From: JAEUKQ01 sp044227605
GTDB lineage: Bacteria > Pseudomonadota > Alphaproteobacteria > JAEUKQ01
NCBI GenBank assembly: GCA_044227605.1
Contig: JBGAWJ010000002.1
Location: forward strand, 1 to 56,496
Direction of reading: 5' to 3'
Length of the DNA: 56,496 nucleotides
Shown: positions 1 through 8,615 of the stretch, one piece after another
Layout of the letters: each line of letters opens with the position of its first letter
Numbering within the stretch: position 1 is the first letter of the stretch
The notes under the pieces: model-generated
Told to the model about the DNA's origin: nothing
Database searches by the model: none
What the model saw: only the letters and a program-made list of their open reading frames with translations
Made by a program: the position numbers and the translations under genes

Positions 1-630
1 CCGAAGCGGATTGTCAAGGTTTTGGAGACACTGGACGCTGATATTATCGGGTTGCAGGAGGTTGGGTGGTATCACGGTAAAGGGCAACGGATCAACCAGT
101 TTGATTTTTTACGCGAAGCCACGGGCTATGAGATGGTTCCTGGGTTGGTTCGAGACCATGAGAATGCCTGTTTTGGTAACGCGCTGCTTACGAAATATCC
201 GGTTAAAAGCTATGCCTGCATCAATTTGACCATTGCCGGATATGCGCCACGCGGGGCTATCCAGGCTATTTTGGAAACAAAGGTTGGCGAATTGCAGGTG
301 ATAGTTGTGCATTTGGGGTTAACCCCTTGGGAACGGTATCAGCAAATGAAAAAAATTGCCGATTTGGTCCGCCATAACCAATCAAAGCGGACGATTGTGA
401 TGGGGGACTTCAATCAATGGCTGCAACATACCGAAGCTTCCAGTCAAATTACCAGCCTGTTGCCTAAACAAATCCATGAATTGACTTTTCCAACCCGCTT
501 GCCGGTTGTAAGGCTGGACCGGATGTTCATGTCTGCTAATATTGAATTACTTAAACAAGGGACTTTAAAAGATGACACCACCAAAAAAGCCTCGGATCAT
601 TTTCCCTTATATGCTCAAGTTGCTTGGTAA
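1..630 (+). CDS. Endonuclease/exonuclease/phosphatase (EEP) family protein, 5' truncated by the window edge
   Basis: The frame is open from base 1, so the true start lies outside the window; the ATG at 22 is internal. About 209 residues of the C-terminal part are visible. EEP-fold hallmarks are present in order: an LQEVG metal-binding Glu motif near the start, a VVHLGL strand, the MGDFN motif (Asp and Asn of the active site) in the middle, and a terminal SDHFPLYAQV motif carrying the catalytic Asp-His pair. The family includes sphingomyelinase-like, nuclease and inositol-phosphatase enzymes, so the substrate cannot be named. It stands 38 bases upstream of the cardiolipin synthase on the same strand. 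That spacing resembles phospholipid-related EEP/PLD gene pairs, but this link is inference. Confidence 0.85.
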   Translation, partial: PKRIVKVLETLDADIIGLQEVGWYHGKGQRINQFDFLREATGYEMVPGLVRDHENACFGNALLTKYPVKSYACINLTIAGYAPRGAIQAILETKVGELQVIVVHLGLTPWERYQQMKKIADLVRHNQSKRTIVMGDFNQWLQHTEASSQITSLLPKQIHELTFPTRLPVVRLDRMFMSANIELLKQGTLKDDTTKKASDHFPLYAQVAW

Positions 631-668
631 ATTTTAAATATTCTATTTCAATTTGGGGCAGGTAATTT

Positions 669-2078
669 TTGGTTTTTTGGGAAACATTTCTTTTCCCCTA
701 TTGGGGGTGGATAATTGGCAGTATTTTTGCCGTCTTCATCCTTTCCCATATGCTGCACCAGCGCCGTCCCCCTGCTAGCACGGTGGCCTGGTTGCTGGCC
801 ATTGTCCTTATTCCCTACATAGGCATCCCCCTATATATTTTATTTGGTGGCCGCAAAATACGGCAAATGGCCCAAAAGAAAGAAAAGATATTGTTGGGGA
901 AATTTGCAGAACTACCCCGCATTTCTGCCAAACCAGCCGATCGTTTTTTACGTTCCTACGGCTTACCCGGGGCAACCAGCAACAATCAAATCCAATTTCA
1001 TACAGATGGCCAACAATCCTACCAAGCTTTAATCGAATTAATTGACCGGGCCCAATATTCCATTCATTTAGCAACATTTATTTTAAGGGTGGATGAGGTT
1101 GGCAAGGATTTGCTCGAACGGTTAGAGAAAAAAGCCAAACAAGGGTTGGATGTAAGGTTGCTTTTAGATAGTTTCGGTTGCCGTCATGTCGTTTGGCGAT
1201 CTCTCAAACCCTTTCTAGATGCAGGTGGGCAAGTTGCTTACTTTATGCCTTTATTATTCCGCTCAATAAGGGCGTATTTGAAATTCCCCGGCAATGCCCA
1301 TCTTCGTAACCACCGCAAATTGGTGGTGGTGGATGGTATCGAGGTTTGGGCGGGTGGCGCCAACTTTACGGAGGAGTATATGGGATGGAGACCTTCTAGG
1401 AAACGTTGGAAAGATCTAACTTTCACGATTCAGGGGGAAGGGGCCAGGGTTTACCAAGAAATTTTCCGCAATGATTGGAATTTTGCTAGTGTTGATAAAC
1501 TACCGAAGCCAATCGAGCCAAAAAGGATGGTGGTTGCAGGCCAAGAAATTATACAGATTGTTCCATCCGGCCCTGATATACCCGAGGATCCTTTTTATAC
1601 AACCATTTTGATGGCCAGCTACACAGCAACGGAGCGGATATGGATCCTATCCCCCTATTTTATTCCGGACGAGGGGTTAATGAAGGCATGGACGGTGGCC
1701 ATCCACCGCGGTGTCGATGTACGTGTTATTGTGCCTAAAAAATCAAACCACTGGGCGGCAGATGTAGCGCGGGGAAGCTTTTTGCGGGATATCCAAAAGG
1801 CGGGAGGGACGGTTTTGCTTCATCACGGCGTTATGATGCACGCTAAAGCCCTGATCATAGATCAGGAATTGGCCGTGGCGGGCTCAGCCAACATGGATCC
1901 CCGCAGCTTGTTTTTTAATTATGAAGCGGTTTGTTTTCTTTATAGTCAAGGGGGGATTGCTGGGGTTGAAGCCTATATCACCTCCTTAATTAAATACTGC
2001 AAAGTAGGGGTTAGGCGGGTGAGCAAAATAAGGGAGATAGGAGCAGGTATTATCCGCTTATTTGCCCCCTTATTGTAA
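669..2078 (+). CDS. cls: Cardiolipin synthase (phospholipase D superfamily)
   Basis: This membrane enzyme condenses two phosphatidylglycerols (or related donors) to cardiolipin. Two hydrophobic N-terminal segments (roughly residues 8-25 and 38-60) anchor it in the inner membrane. Two PLD HKD motifs follow, HRKLVVVD near residue 216 and HAKALIID near residue 395, each followed by the usual Gly-Gly/Ser-Ala-Asn-Met elements. The length of 469 residues fits bacterial Cls. The start used is TTG at 669, which places the first membrane segment at the N-terminus; no ATG lies close enough to keep that segment. The gene follows the EEP-fold gene by 38 bases, possibly as one transcript. Confidence 0.9.
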   Translation: MVFWETFLFPYWGWIIGSIFAVFILSHMLHQRRPPASTVAWLLAIVLIPYIGIPLYILFGGRKIRQMAQKKEKILLGKFAELPRISAKPADRFLRSYGLPGATSNNQIQFHTDGQQSYQALIELIDRAQYSIHLATFILRVDEVGKDLLERLEKKAKQGLDVRLLLDSFGCRHVVWRSLKPFLDAGGQVAYFMPLLFRSIRAYLKFPGNAHLRNHRKLVVVDGIEVWAGGANFTEEYMGWRPSRKRWKDLTFTIQGEGARVYQEIFRNDWNFASVDKLPKPIEPKRMVVAGQEIIQIVPSGPDIPEDPFYTTILMASYTATERIWILSPYFIPDEGLMKAWTVAIHRGVDVRVIVPKKSNHWAADVARGSFLRDIQKAGGTVLLHHGVMMHAKALIIDQELAVAGSANMDPRSLFFNYEAVCFLYSQGGIAGVEAYITSLIKYCKVGVRRVSKIREIGAGIIRLFAPLL

Positions 2079-2204
2079 GTAAAAAAACTTGGATTTATAA
2101 GGCCTATGCGCCTAGGGGTTGAGTGACAGTTGACTTCAAACGCAATTCGGTCAAGATTGGAAATCATGCTAAAGAAGTTGTGACAAGACGAGTACAACGA
2201 TAGG

Positions 2205-3371
2205 ATGTCAACCGTGGTTAAAATTGGTGTTATTACAGAAAAAGCCCTTAATGAAAATCGCGTTGCCGTCAGCCCGGACACAGTCCGCAAATTAAAGGCC
2301 TTGGGGGTTGATGTATGGATTGAAAGCGGGGCGGGCTTAAACGCCTCTTTTACCGATGATATGTTTGTTAAAGCGGGGGCCGTTATTCAACCCGAGGCAG
2401 CAGCGATTTTATCGCAAATAGATATTTTATTCAAGGTCCAGCAGCCTTTTGTCAACCTGTCCGAACAGGTTAACCAAATCAGTTTGCTCAAAGATCAAGC
2501 TATTGTCATTGGACTGTTATCGCCTTATACGCAAGCAGCTTCTTTTCCCTTTTATGAGGCTAGAAAAATCACCAGTTTTTCCTTAGAATTATTGCCGCGG
2601 ACAACCCGTGCCCAATCCATGGATGTGTTGTCATCACAAGCCAATTTAGCTGGATACAGGGCGGTTTTGGAAGCAGCCGATGCCTATGGCCGCAGTTTCC
2701 CTATGATGATGACGGCAGCGGGCACGATAGCGCCAGCCAGGCTGATGGTTATGGGTGCGGGAGTTGCTGGTTTGCAAGCGATTGCAACAGCCAGGCGTTT
2801 AGGCGCGATTGTTTCCGCAACCGACGTTAGGCCCGCAGCTAAAGAACAAGTGGAAAGTTTAGGGGCCAGCTTTGTTGCCGTGATGGATGAGGAATTTAAG
2901 GCTGCCGAGTCGGCAGCAGGTTATGCTAAACAAATGAGCCAAGCTTACCTAGAAAAACAGGCAGCCTTGATTGCGGAAACAATCAAAAAGCAAGACGTGG
3001 TGATCACGACCGCCCAAATTCCCGGTCGGCCAGCGCCCAAATTGATTACCAAAGCGATGGTTGAAACCATGAAATATGGCAGTGTGATTGTCGATTTGGC
3101 AGTTGAACAAGGGGGAAATTGCGAATTAAGTAGAGTTGGAGAAATCGTGATCCATCGAGGGGTCAAAATTATTGGCTACAGGAATTTGCCGTCACGCCTG
3201 GCTGAGGTTGCATCAAGCCAATATGCGAATAATATCTATCAGTTTTTCTTATTGTTGTTTAATAAAAGCGACCGTTTAGTTCAGATTCCTTGGGATGATG
3301 ATATTATTAAGGCAACCACCTTAACCCGTGACGGCCAAATAATCAACTCTGCTTTTCAGGTGAAAAAATGA
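2205..3371 (+). CDS. pntAA: NAD(P) transhydrogenase subunit alpha part 1 (domain I, NAD(H)-binding)
   Basis: This is the soluble domain I of proton-translocating transhydrogenase, which binds NAD(H) and passes hydride to NADP bound by PntB. The N-terminus (VGVITE-like start, NENRVAVSP) is typical, and the central Rossmann region contains VMGAGVAGLQAIATARRLGA, the dinucleotide-binding loop. Length (388 residues) fits the split alphaproteobacterial form, in which domains I and II are separate proteins. The stop overlaps the pntAB start by four bases (ATGA), so the three pnt genes form one translationally coupled operon. A roughly 125-base leader separates it from cls. Confidence 0.95.
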   Translation: MSTVVKIGVITEKALNENRVAVSPDTVRKLKALGVDVWIESGAGLNASFTDDMFVKAGAVIQPEAAAILSQIDILFKVQQPFVNLSEQVNQISLLKDQAIVIGLLSPYTQAASFPFYEARKITSFSLELLPRTTRAQSMDVLSSQANLAGYRAVLEAADAYGRSFPMMMTAAGTIAPARLMVMGAGVAGLQAIATARRLGAIVSATDVRPAAKEQVESLGASFVAVMDEEFKAAESAAGYAKQMSQAYLEKQAALIAETIKKQDVVITTAQIPGRPAPKLITKAMVETMKYGSVIVDLAVEQGGNCELSRVGEIVIHRGVKIIGYRNLPSRLAEVASSQYANNIYQFFLLLFNKSDRLVQIPWDDDIIKATTLTRDGQIINSAFQVKK

Positions 3372-3769
3372 CCCCGAATGAATGGATCGAAAATGTCAGC
3401 CAAGGCCATAATCTGGTCATGGCGCTAACCGTTTTTGTGTTGGCCTGTTTTGTTGGCTATTATGTAGTTTGGCGGGTAACGCCTGCGTTGCACTCGCCGT
3501 TGATGGCGGTAACGAATGCCGTGTCGTCGATTATTATTGTTGGGGCATTATTGGCTATTAGCGGCTCTGTCCCGCTTTCCATGCAAATGCCCGATTTAAA
3601 CGGCGGCCCTCCGCTTTTCAAAGACGGCTCGCCCCCCCTTTTCACCCAAATTACCGGTTTCATAGCGATTATGCTGGCTTCCGTCAACATATTTGGGGGA
3701 TTTGTCATTACCGCCCGTATGTTGTCTAAATTTCGTTCTAAATCGAACATCAGCAGGAAGAAATCATGA
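3368..3769 (+). CDS. pntAB: NAD(P) transhydrogenase subunit alpha part 2 (membrane domain)
   Basis: This 133-residue protein has three to four hydrophobic helices (about residues 15-35, 45-70 and 95-118). It supplies part of domain II, the proton channel of transhydrogenase. It sits between pntAA and pntB with four-base ATGA overlaps on both sides, the standard order in alphaproteobacteria with a split alpha subunit. The C-terminus ends in a basic tail (KFRSKSNISRKK). Confidence 0.93.
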   Translation: MTPNEWIENVSQGHNLVMALTVFVLACFVGYYVVWRVTPALHSPLMAVTNAVSSIIIVGALLAISGSVPLSMQMPDLNGGPPLFKDGSPPLFTQITGFIAIMLASVNIFGGFVITARMLSKFRSKSNISRKKS

Positions 3770-5220
3770 ACTCCACCCAATCTGGATTGCTCTATCTGTT
3801 GGCGGGGGTTTTATTTATTTTTACCTTACGCGGTTTGTCAGCGCCAAGTTCTTCCAAATGGGGTAATCTATTTGGGGTGATCGGGATGATACTGGCCATT
3901 GCCACCACCATTTTCATCGTCCCTGACATCAATATTATTTTAGCAGCTTCTGCTATTCTGGCCGGTGGATGTATCGGCACTTTTATTGCCTTGCGCTTGC
4001 AAATGACTGCTTTGCCACAATTGGTTGCTGCCTTCCACAGTTTGGTTGGGTTGGCAGCAGTCTTGGTGGCTTTAGCAGCTTTTTATGCCCCTCAATATTA
4101 TGGGATTGCTGTTGCAATTCTCACCGGTCATATGGAGATTTTCACCGAGACACCATACTATCAGCCGCAATATGCGTTGATGATTAAAACGGGCAGTTTG
4201 ATCGAATTGGCTATTGGGTTGGCGATTGGCGCCATCACCTTCTCAGGGTCGCTGGTGGCATTTGCTAAATTGCAGGGGATTATTGGGGGATCTCCCTTGG
4301 TTTTCCGCGGACAGCATTTGCTAAACGCTTTATTGTTGCTTGGTGTGATTGTGTTGATTGTTTTTCTGGTGCGGGAACAATCTGAAGTGATCATCTGGTC
4401 ATTGGTAATCATTGCCATCCTATTCGGATTTCTATTGATCTTGCCAATTGGCGGCGCTGATATGCCAGTCATTGTTTCCATGTTGAATTCTTATTCCGGC
4501 TGGGCAGCTTGCGGCATCGGCTTCACCTTAAACAATTATCTTCTGATCATTACTGGCGCTTTGGTGGGTGCTTCTGGTGCTATCCTAAGCTATATTATGT
4601 GCAAGGGCATGAACCGCTCTATTATCAAGGTCATATTGGGTGGGTTTGGCGGGTCTGCGGCTGCCAGTGCTACAGGCCCCAAAGGGCCAGATAAACCCAT
4701 CAAAACCGGCAGTGCCGAAGATGCCGCTTTCATCATGAAAAATGCCCGTTTGGTCGTTATTGTACCAGGTTATGGGATGGCGGTCGCCCAGGCTCAACAT
4801 ATCCTAAGGGAAATGACTGACCTGTTGAAAAAAGAAGGGGTGCGGGTGGCTTACGCCATTCACCCGGTTGCTGGCCGCATGCCAGGACACATGAATGTGT
4901 TACTGGCGGAAGCCAATGTTCCTTATGACGAAGTTTTTGAATTGGATGATATTAATCCTGAATTTGCGACCGCTGATGTGGCTTTCGTTATAGGGGCCAA
5001 TGATGTTACGAATCCCTCCGCGAAAACCGACCGCACCAGTCCTATTTACGGGATGCCAATTTTAGAGGTTGAAAAAGCAAAAACCGTGCTTTTTGTTAAA
5101 CGCTCGATGGCATCGGGATATGCAGGGGTTGAAAATCCCTTATTTTTCCGTGATAATACACTCATGTTGTTTGGTGATGCCAAAAAAGTTTGTGAAAATA
5201 TCGTGAAAGCCTTGGCATAG
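3766..5220 (+). CDS. pntB: NAD(P) transhydrogenase subunit beta
   Basis: PntB carries the remaining membrane helices of domain II and the NADP(H)-binding domain III. About eight or nine hydrophobic segments fill residues 1-260. Domain III follows after residue 300 with the VPGYGMAVAQAQH dinucleotide loop, the HPVAGRMPGHMNVLLAEA segment and the GANDVTNP motif, all diagnostic of PntB. Length of 484 residues is normal. It overlaps pntAB by four bases and closes the operon. The complex uses the proton-motive force to drive NADPH formation. Confidence 0.96.
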   Translation: MNSTQSGLLYLLAGVLFIFTLRGLSAPSSSKWGNLFGVIGMILAIATTIFIVPDINIILAASAILAGGCIGTFIALRLQMTALPQLVAAFHSLVGLAAVLVALAAFYAPQYYGIAVAILTGHMEIFTETPYYQPQYALMIKTGSLIELAIGLAIGAITFSGSLVAFAKLQGIIGGSPLVFRGQHLLNALLLLGVIVLIVFLVREQSEVIIWSLVIIAILFGFLLILPIGGADMPVIVSMLNSYSGWAACGIGFTLNNYLLIITGALVGASGAILSYIMCKGMNRSIIKVILGGFGGSAAASATGPKGPDKPIKTGSAEDAAFIMKNARLVVIVPGYGMAVAQAQHILREMTDLLKKEGVRVAYAIHPVAGRMPGHMNVLLAEANVPYDEVFELDDINPEFATADVAFVIGANDVTNPSAKTDRTSPIYGMPILEVEKAKTVLFVKRSMASGYAGVENPLFFRDNTLMLFGDAKKVCENIVKALA

Positions 5221-5279
5221 AGCAGCATAGCTGAAAAACTTCAGGCAATCAGTTCAACAAGAATATAGGAGAGAAAAAG

Positions 5280-5540
5280 ATGCGGGCCGATTTTTTGAAA
5301 AAAACATTCTTTATTGTAGCCTTCCTTGGTTTTGCCACATCGGGCCAGGCGCAAACAGCTGATTGTGCGCGTGATATCAAGCAAGTGCAAAGCGCCCTGG
5401 CTAATCAAAAAGATGCGAATGTGACCAAAATGGTGCAGCAGATGTTGCGGGATGCCAATGATGAATTAACGGTCGAAAAGGATGAGGCGGAATGTCGCGC
5501 CATTATAGCCGAGGCAAAAAAATTGTTGAAGTTGAAGTAA
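5280..5540 (+). CDS. Small secreted protein of unknown function
   Basis: This 86-residue protein starts with a classical signal peptide: a basic n-region (MRADFLKK), a hydrophobic core of about 14 residues and a SGQAQ cleavage site near residue 24. The mature part is short, helical and charged, with two Cys (around residues 29 and 70) that could form one disulfide. A GAGAGAAAAAG purine stretch just before the ATG can act as a ribosome binding site. It lies 60 bases after pntB and before a terminator-like hairpin, so it may be the last gene of the pnt transcript. I do not recognise a named family. Confidence 0.75.
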   Translation: MRADFLKKTFFIVAFLGFATSGQAQTADCARDIKQVQSALANQKDANVTKMVQQMLRDANDELTVEKDEAECRAIIAEAKKLLKLK

Positions 5541-5566
5541 TTTTCTACCTACCCTAGATAACAAGA

Positions 5567-5601
5567 TGGCCGCGCCTTAAAAGGCCGGCCACTATTATTT
5601 T
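5567..5601 (+). terminator. Putative Rho-independent terminator after the pnt operon
   Basis: A GC-rich hairpin pairs TGGCCG plus GCCTT with AAGGC plus CGGCCA, with one bulged C and an AA loop. It is followed by CTATTATTTT. It lies 26 bases after the small secreted-protein gene. Confidence 0.6.
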
Positions 5602-5638
5602 GAGCCAGCTATTTTAATTTTCACAGGTTTTTTCATTG

Positions 5639-6680
5639 ATGACCAATCTACTAAATATCGTTATTGCAGGGGCAACCGGTACCATCGGCAAAGAAGTTCT
5701 TGGCATATTTGCGGAACGTAATTTCCCCTCAAGCCAAATTATTGCCTTGGCTTCTTCCAATTCCATTGGTCAAGAAATTTCTTATGGCGAGGAAAAAATC
5801 CTTAAAATTCAAGGATTGGAAAATTTTGATTTCCAAAAGGCAGCATTGGTGATTTTTTGTACCCCTGCAGCTATTAGCCAGAAATATATGGGTAAAGCTT
5901 TGGCCGCTAATTGCCGCGTCATTGCCCTTGCAAATGCCTCATTTCTGCCCGCTAATAGTTCATATGTGATACCAGAGGTTAATGGCTCCCTTCTTGCCAA
6001 CCATCAAACACCCGTCTTCCTGACCCCAAATCCTGGCGCTATCATGTTGGCATTGGTATTGCAGCCTTTTATTAAAAATGGCGGGATAACGCAAGCTGTG
6101 GTTACCTTGCTTCAGGCTGTTTCGGGAGGTGGGCGGGAAGCCATGGATGAGTTATTTACCCAAACCCGTGCTATTTACATGAATGCCATCATGCAAAAGC
6201 GGCATTTTACCAAACAGATTGCCTTCAATCTCATCCCCCATATTGGCGAATTTACGAAAGAAGGTGGATCAGCTCCAGCAGGTTTTCAGGATATCCCTGC
6301 CATTATCGGTCACTTGTGTTCAGGTGCCAATCTTTATTGGCTATGCGGCAACTATTCATTTGACCTTGCCACGACCTTTTTCGTTAGCGGAAGTCAAAAA
6401 ATTGTTGGAACAATCGCCGGGTGTTTCCGTGGTTGACCATCGGCGTGCGGAGGGGTATGTCACACCGGTTGAAACTGCAGGCGAAGAAGCGGTTTTTATC
6501 AGCCGTATCCGGGTATCAGGGAATCAGGTAGTATTTTGGATGGCTGCGGATAATTTAAGGCGGGGGGCAGCCTTAAATATTGTCCAAACCGCAGAAAAAT
6601 TGTTAAAGCAAACCCCTTTGATCGAAGAAAATAAGAATGTCTTAGAAAAAACCAAGAAGACCGCTTCTTCAAAAAAATAG
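5639..6680 (+). pseudogene. Aspartate-semialdehyde-dehydrogenase-like gene, frameshifted and lacking the catalytic Cys
   Basis: The first frame (ATG 5639 to stop 6436) begins with the Asd Rossmann motif IAGATGTIGKEVL and contains LLQAVSGGGREAMDEL (family: QAVSGAGKxGxDEL) and the active-site His segment NLIPHI. The homology then continues in another frame to 6680 with TCVQVPIFIGY, the PGVSVVDHR segment, YVTPVETAGEEAVFISRIR and DNLRRGAALN, all typical Asd C-terminal elements. The switch lies near 6270-6330, where several residues also appear to be missing. The family nucleophile motif NCST reads NPGA (Pro codon 6032-6034), and the DNSSAWR segment reads LANASFL. Even a repaired frame would therefore lack the family chemistry. 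A functional asd is probably elsewhere. Alternatively this is an old, repurposed paralogue whose frameshift is recent or an artefact. Confidence 0.8.
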
Positions 6681-6828
6681 GATGGTTATAGATGAATGGT
6701 TGATTTTCTGAAAACTCGGCGTACATTGTATAGTGAGGATAGATAAAAAATAGCAACCGCGGGCACTGATAATTAGGTAGGCGGGCGAGATAAAACCGAT
6801 ATATACGTCCTTAAAAATGGGGAAAAAC

Positions 6829-7671
6829 ATGACAATCAAATCAATTCTGGCTTTCATTACAGGCGAAGAACAAGATGTACCAACTTTGTGGCAAGCGGTG
6901 CAGCAGGCCAAAAACTTTCAGGCGCAACTTGATATTTTGCATGTAAAACCGGATAGCAGGGAAATAATGCCGATCATCGCTGACGGCATGTCTGGTTTAG
7001 CCATTGAACAAATGGTCACATCGGTTTTGCAATCAGCCGACGAACGGGCAAAAAAAGCCAAAGCCACCGCGGAAAAAATCGTTGCTGAAAATAACCAGCA
7101 AATCAAAGTTTCTTTCCAGATAGTCCAGGGGGCTGAGGCCAATGTTTGGGGTTTGTCAGGGCGCTTTGCTGATCTTACTATTTTCAGTCGCCCCGGCAAT
7201 AATAATGCCAGTATGGGCAATGGTGGGATAGATGCCATTTTGTTTGAAACCGGCCATCCTTCCTTAATGGTTCCCCCCGTGAAAGCGGAAGCAAAGAATG
7301 CTGATATTGCTGCCAATCCGGTGATCGCCTGGAATGGCAGTGTGCAGGCGGTTCGTGCCGTGACGGCGGCTTTGCCCTTTCTTCAAAAATCAGCGATGGT
7401 AACCATCTTAAATGGGACGGCCAATGCGGAAATGGGCGGCAATCGCTTGGTCAAATGGTTATCCGCACATAAAATAAAAACAACGATGAAGAATTTTGAT
7501 CCGGGCAGCCGGGCTATAGGTAGTGCTTTGTTAGAAGAAGCAGGATTGGTTGGCGGTACCATGTTGGTGATGGGAGCGTATGGTCACAGCCGGTTGCGCC
7601 AGTTTATTTGGGGTGGTGCCACCCGCGAGATGCTGCAAATCGCCTCTTTGCCTATTTTATTGGCCCATTAA
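6829..7671 (+). CDS. Universal stress protein with two tandem Usp domains
   Basis: The first half (residues about 1-145) resembles a UspA fold: a SILAFITG strand, an ILHVKP strand and a degenerate C-terminal loop. The second half (about 150-280) has the classic end LVMGAYGHSRLRQFIWGGATREML, matching the ATP-binding GxxGx9G pattern, then LPILLAH. Two-domain Usp proteins of about 280 residues are common in alphaproteobacteria; their role is general stress response, with ligand unknown here. The ATG at 6829 is preferred over that at 6817 because GGGGA lies a suitable distance upstream of it. The gene stands alone between the Asd-like pseudogene and sdhC. Confidence 0.85.
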   Translation: MTIKSILAFITGEEQDVPTLWQAVQQAKNFQAQLDILHVKPDSREIMPIIADGMSGLAIEQMVTSVLQSADERAKKAKATAEKIVAENNQQIKVSFQIVQGAEANVWGLSGRFADLTIFSRPGNNNASMGNGGIDAILFETGHPSLMVPPVKAEAKNADIAANPVIAWNGSVQAVRAVTAALPFLQKSAMVTILNGTANAEMGGNRLVKWLSAHKIKTTMKNFDPGSRAIGSALLEEAGLVGGTMLVMGAYGHSRLRQFIWGGATREMLQIASLPILLAH

Positions 7672-7792
7672 CCATTGGCCGACCATTCATGGATTGTGTG
7701 AAGGATTTTTTCATCATGCTTTTAAAAGAACGTGGTCTCTTTTCCTTTTTCTTAAGGACAGATGGCGTTAGAAATATGGTTGCTTATTCCAA

Positions 7793-7821
7793 TTGACACT
7801 ATTGGGCGGGCGCGCTAAACC
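7793..7821 (+). promoter_or_regulatory. Candidate sigma-70 promoter for the sdh operon
   Basis: A consensus -35 TTGACA (7793-7798) is followed by a 17-base spacer and a weak -10 TAAACC (7816-7821). Transcription would begin near 7828, which agrees with the chosen sdhC start at 7870 rather than the earlier in-frame ATG at 7825. Confidence 0.35.
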
Positions 7822-7869
7822 ATTATGGCCAAATTACTGGCGTATCTTGCTTTTATGGTGAGCGATAAC

Positions 7870-8241
7870 ATGCCAAGACCCCTATCACCCCATTTACACA
7901 TTTACCGGTGGCAGTTAACCTCGGTTATGTCCATTCTGCACCGGATGACAGGGATTTCCTTGGTTATAGGATCCTTGCTTTTGGTTTATTGGCTGTGTTC
8001 CGCTGCGTTGGGTGAGGCAGCATACCAAATCGCCCAGGGATTCTTAGTATCTTGGGTCGGATTGATTGCATTGATTGGTTGGAGCTTTGCCTTTTACTTT
8101 CATTTCGCAAATGGCCTCAGGCACTTATTTTGGGATATAGGGCGTGGATACAGTCTACCTAGTGTGTACCGTAGCGGCTGGGGGGCCATTGCTGCGGCTT
8201 TTATTTTGACAATCATTACATGGGTTATCGTTCTTCTTTGA
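7870..8241 (+). CDS. sdhC: Succinate dehydrogenase cytochrome b556 subunit
   Basis: SdhC is one of the two membrane anchors of complex II and helps bind heme b and quinone. The sequence opens with the family signature RPLSPHLHIYRW, carries SILHRMTG in helix 1 and has the heme-ligand region HFANGLRHLFWD. Three hydrophobic helices are visible. The frame extends upstream to ATG codons at 7825 and 7855. The ATG at 7870 is chosen because GGTGAG lies eight bases before it and the resulting MPRPLSPH start is the family norm. It is the first gene of sdhCDAB. Confidence 0.93.
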   Translation: MPRPLSPHLHIYRWQLTSVMSILHRMTGISLVIGSLLLVYWLCSAALGEAAYQIAQGFLVSWVGLIALIGWSFAFYFHFANGLRHLFWDIGRGYSLPSVYRSGWGAIAAAFILTIITWVIVLL

Positions 8242-8251
8242 AAGGGATATT

Positions 8252-8614
8252 ATGAAAGACCTGCATCAAGAACCCCATTCAGGTGAAGCGGTTTCCCATT
8301 GGTGGAAGCAACGCCTAACAGCTATTGCCTTGATTCCTTTAAGTTTGTGGTTTGTGATCAGCCTGTTGTTGCATATAAATGCGGATTATCAAGATTTCCT
8401 ATTATGGCTGCGTACACCTTGGACAGCAACCCTGATGGTGTTGTTTTTAGCAAGCCTTTTCTATCATGGATATTTAGGAATCCAGGTAGTTGTGGAAGAT
8501 TATGTGTCCCACTTGGGTTGGCGGGTATTTTGGTTGATATTTTGTAAATTTATTTGCGTTGGGGTTGCCTTATTATCGATTATTTCCGTTCTTCTGATTG
8601 CATTAAGGGGTTAA
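8252..8614 (+). CDS. sdhD: Succinate dehydrogenase hydrophobic membrane anchor subunit
   Basis: This 120-residue second anchor of complex II has three hydrophobic helices. A conserved HGYLGIQVVVEDYV segment contains the heme-side His and the quinone-site residues. It starts 10 bases after sdhC. The stop TAA at 8612-8614 is immediately followed by the ATG of the damaged sdhA. No defect is visible in sdhD itself. Confidence 0.9.
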   Translation: MKDLHQEPHSGEAVSHWWKQRLTAIALIPLSLWFVISLLLHINADYQDFLLWLRTPWTATLMVLFLASLFYHGYLGIQVVVEDYVSHLGWRVFWLIFCKFICVGVALLSIISVLLIALRG

Positions 8615-8615
8615 A

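Noticed and set aside
6183..6680. Separate 165-residue gene
   Set aside because: From about 6310 it is the C-terminal half of the Asd-like gene; the part before that is out-of-frame noise.
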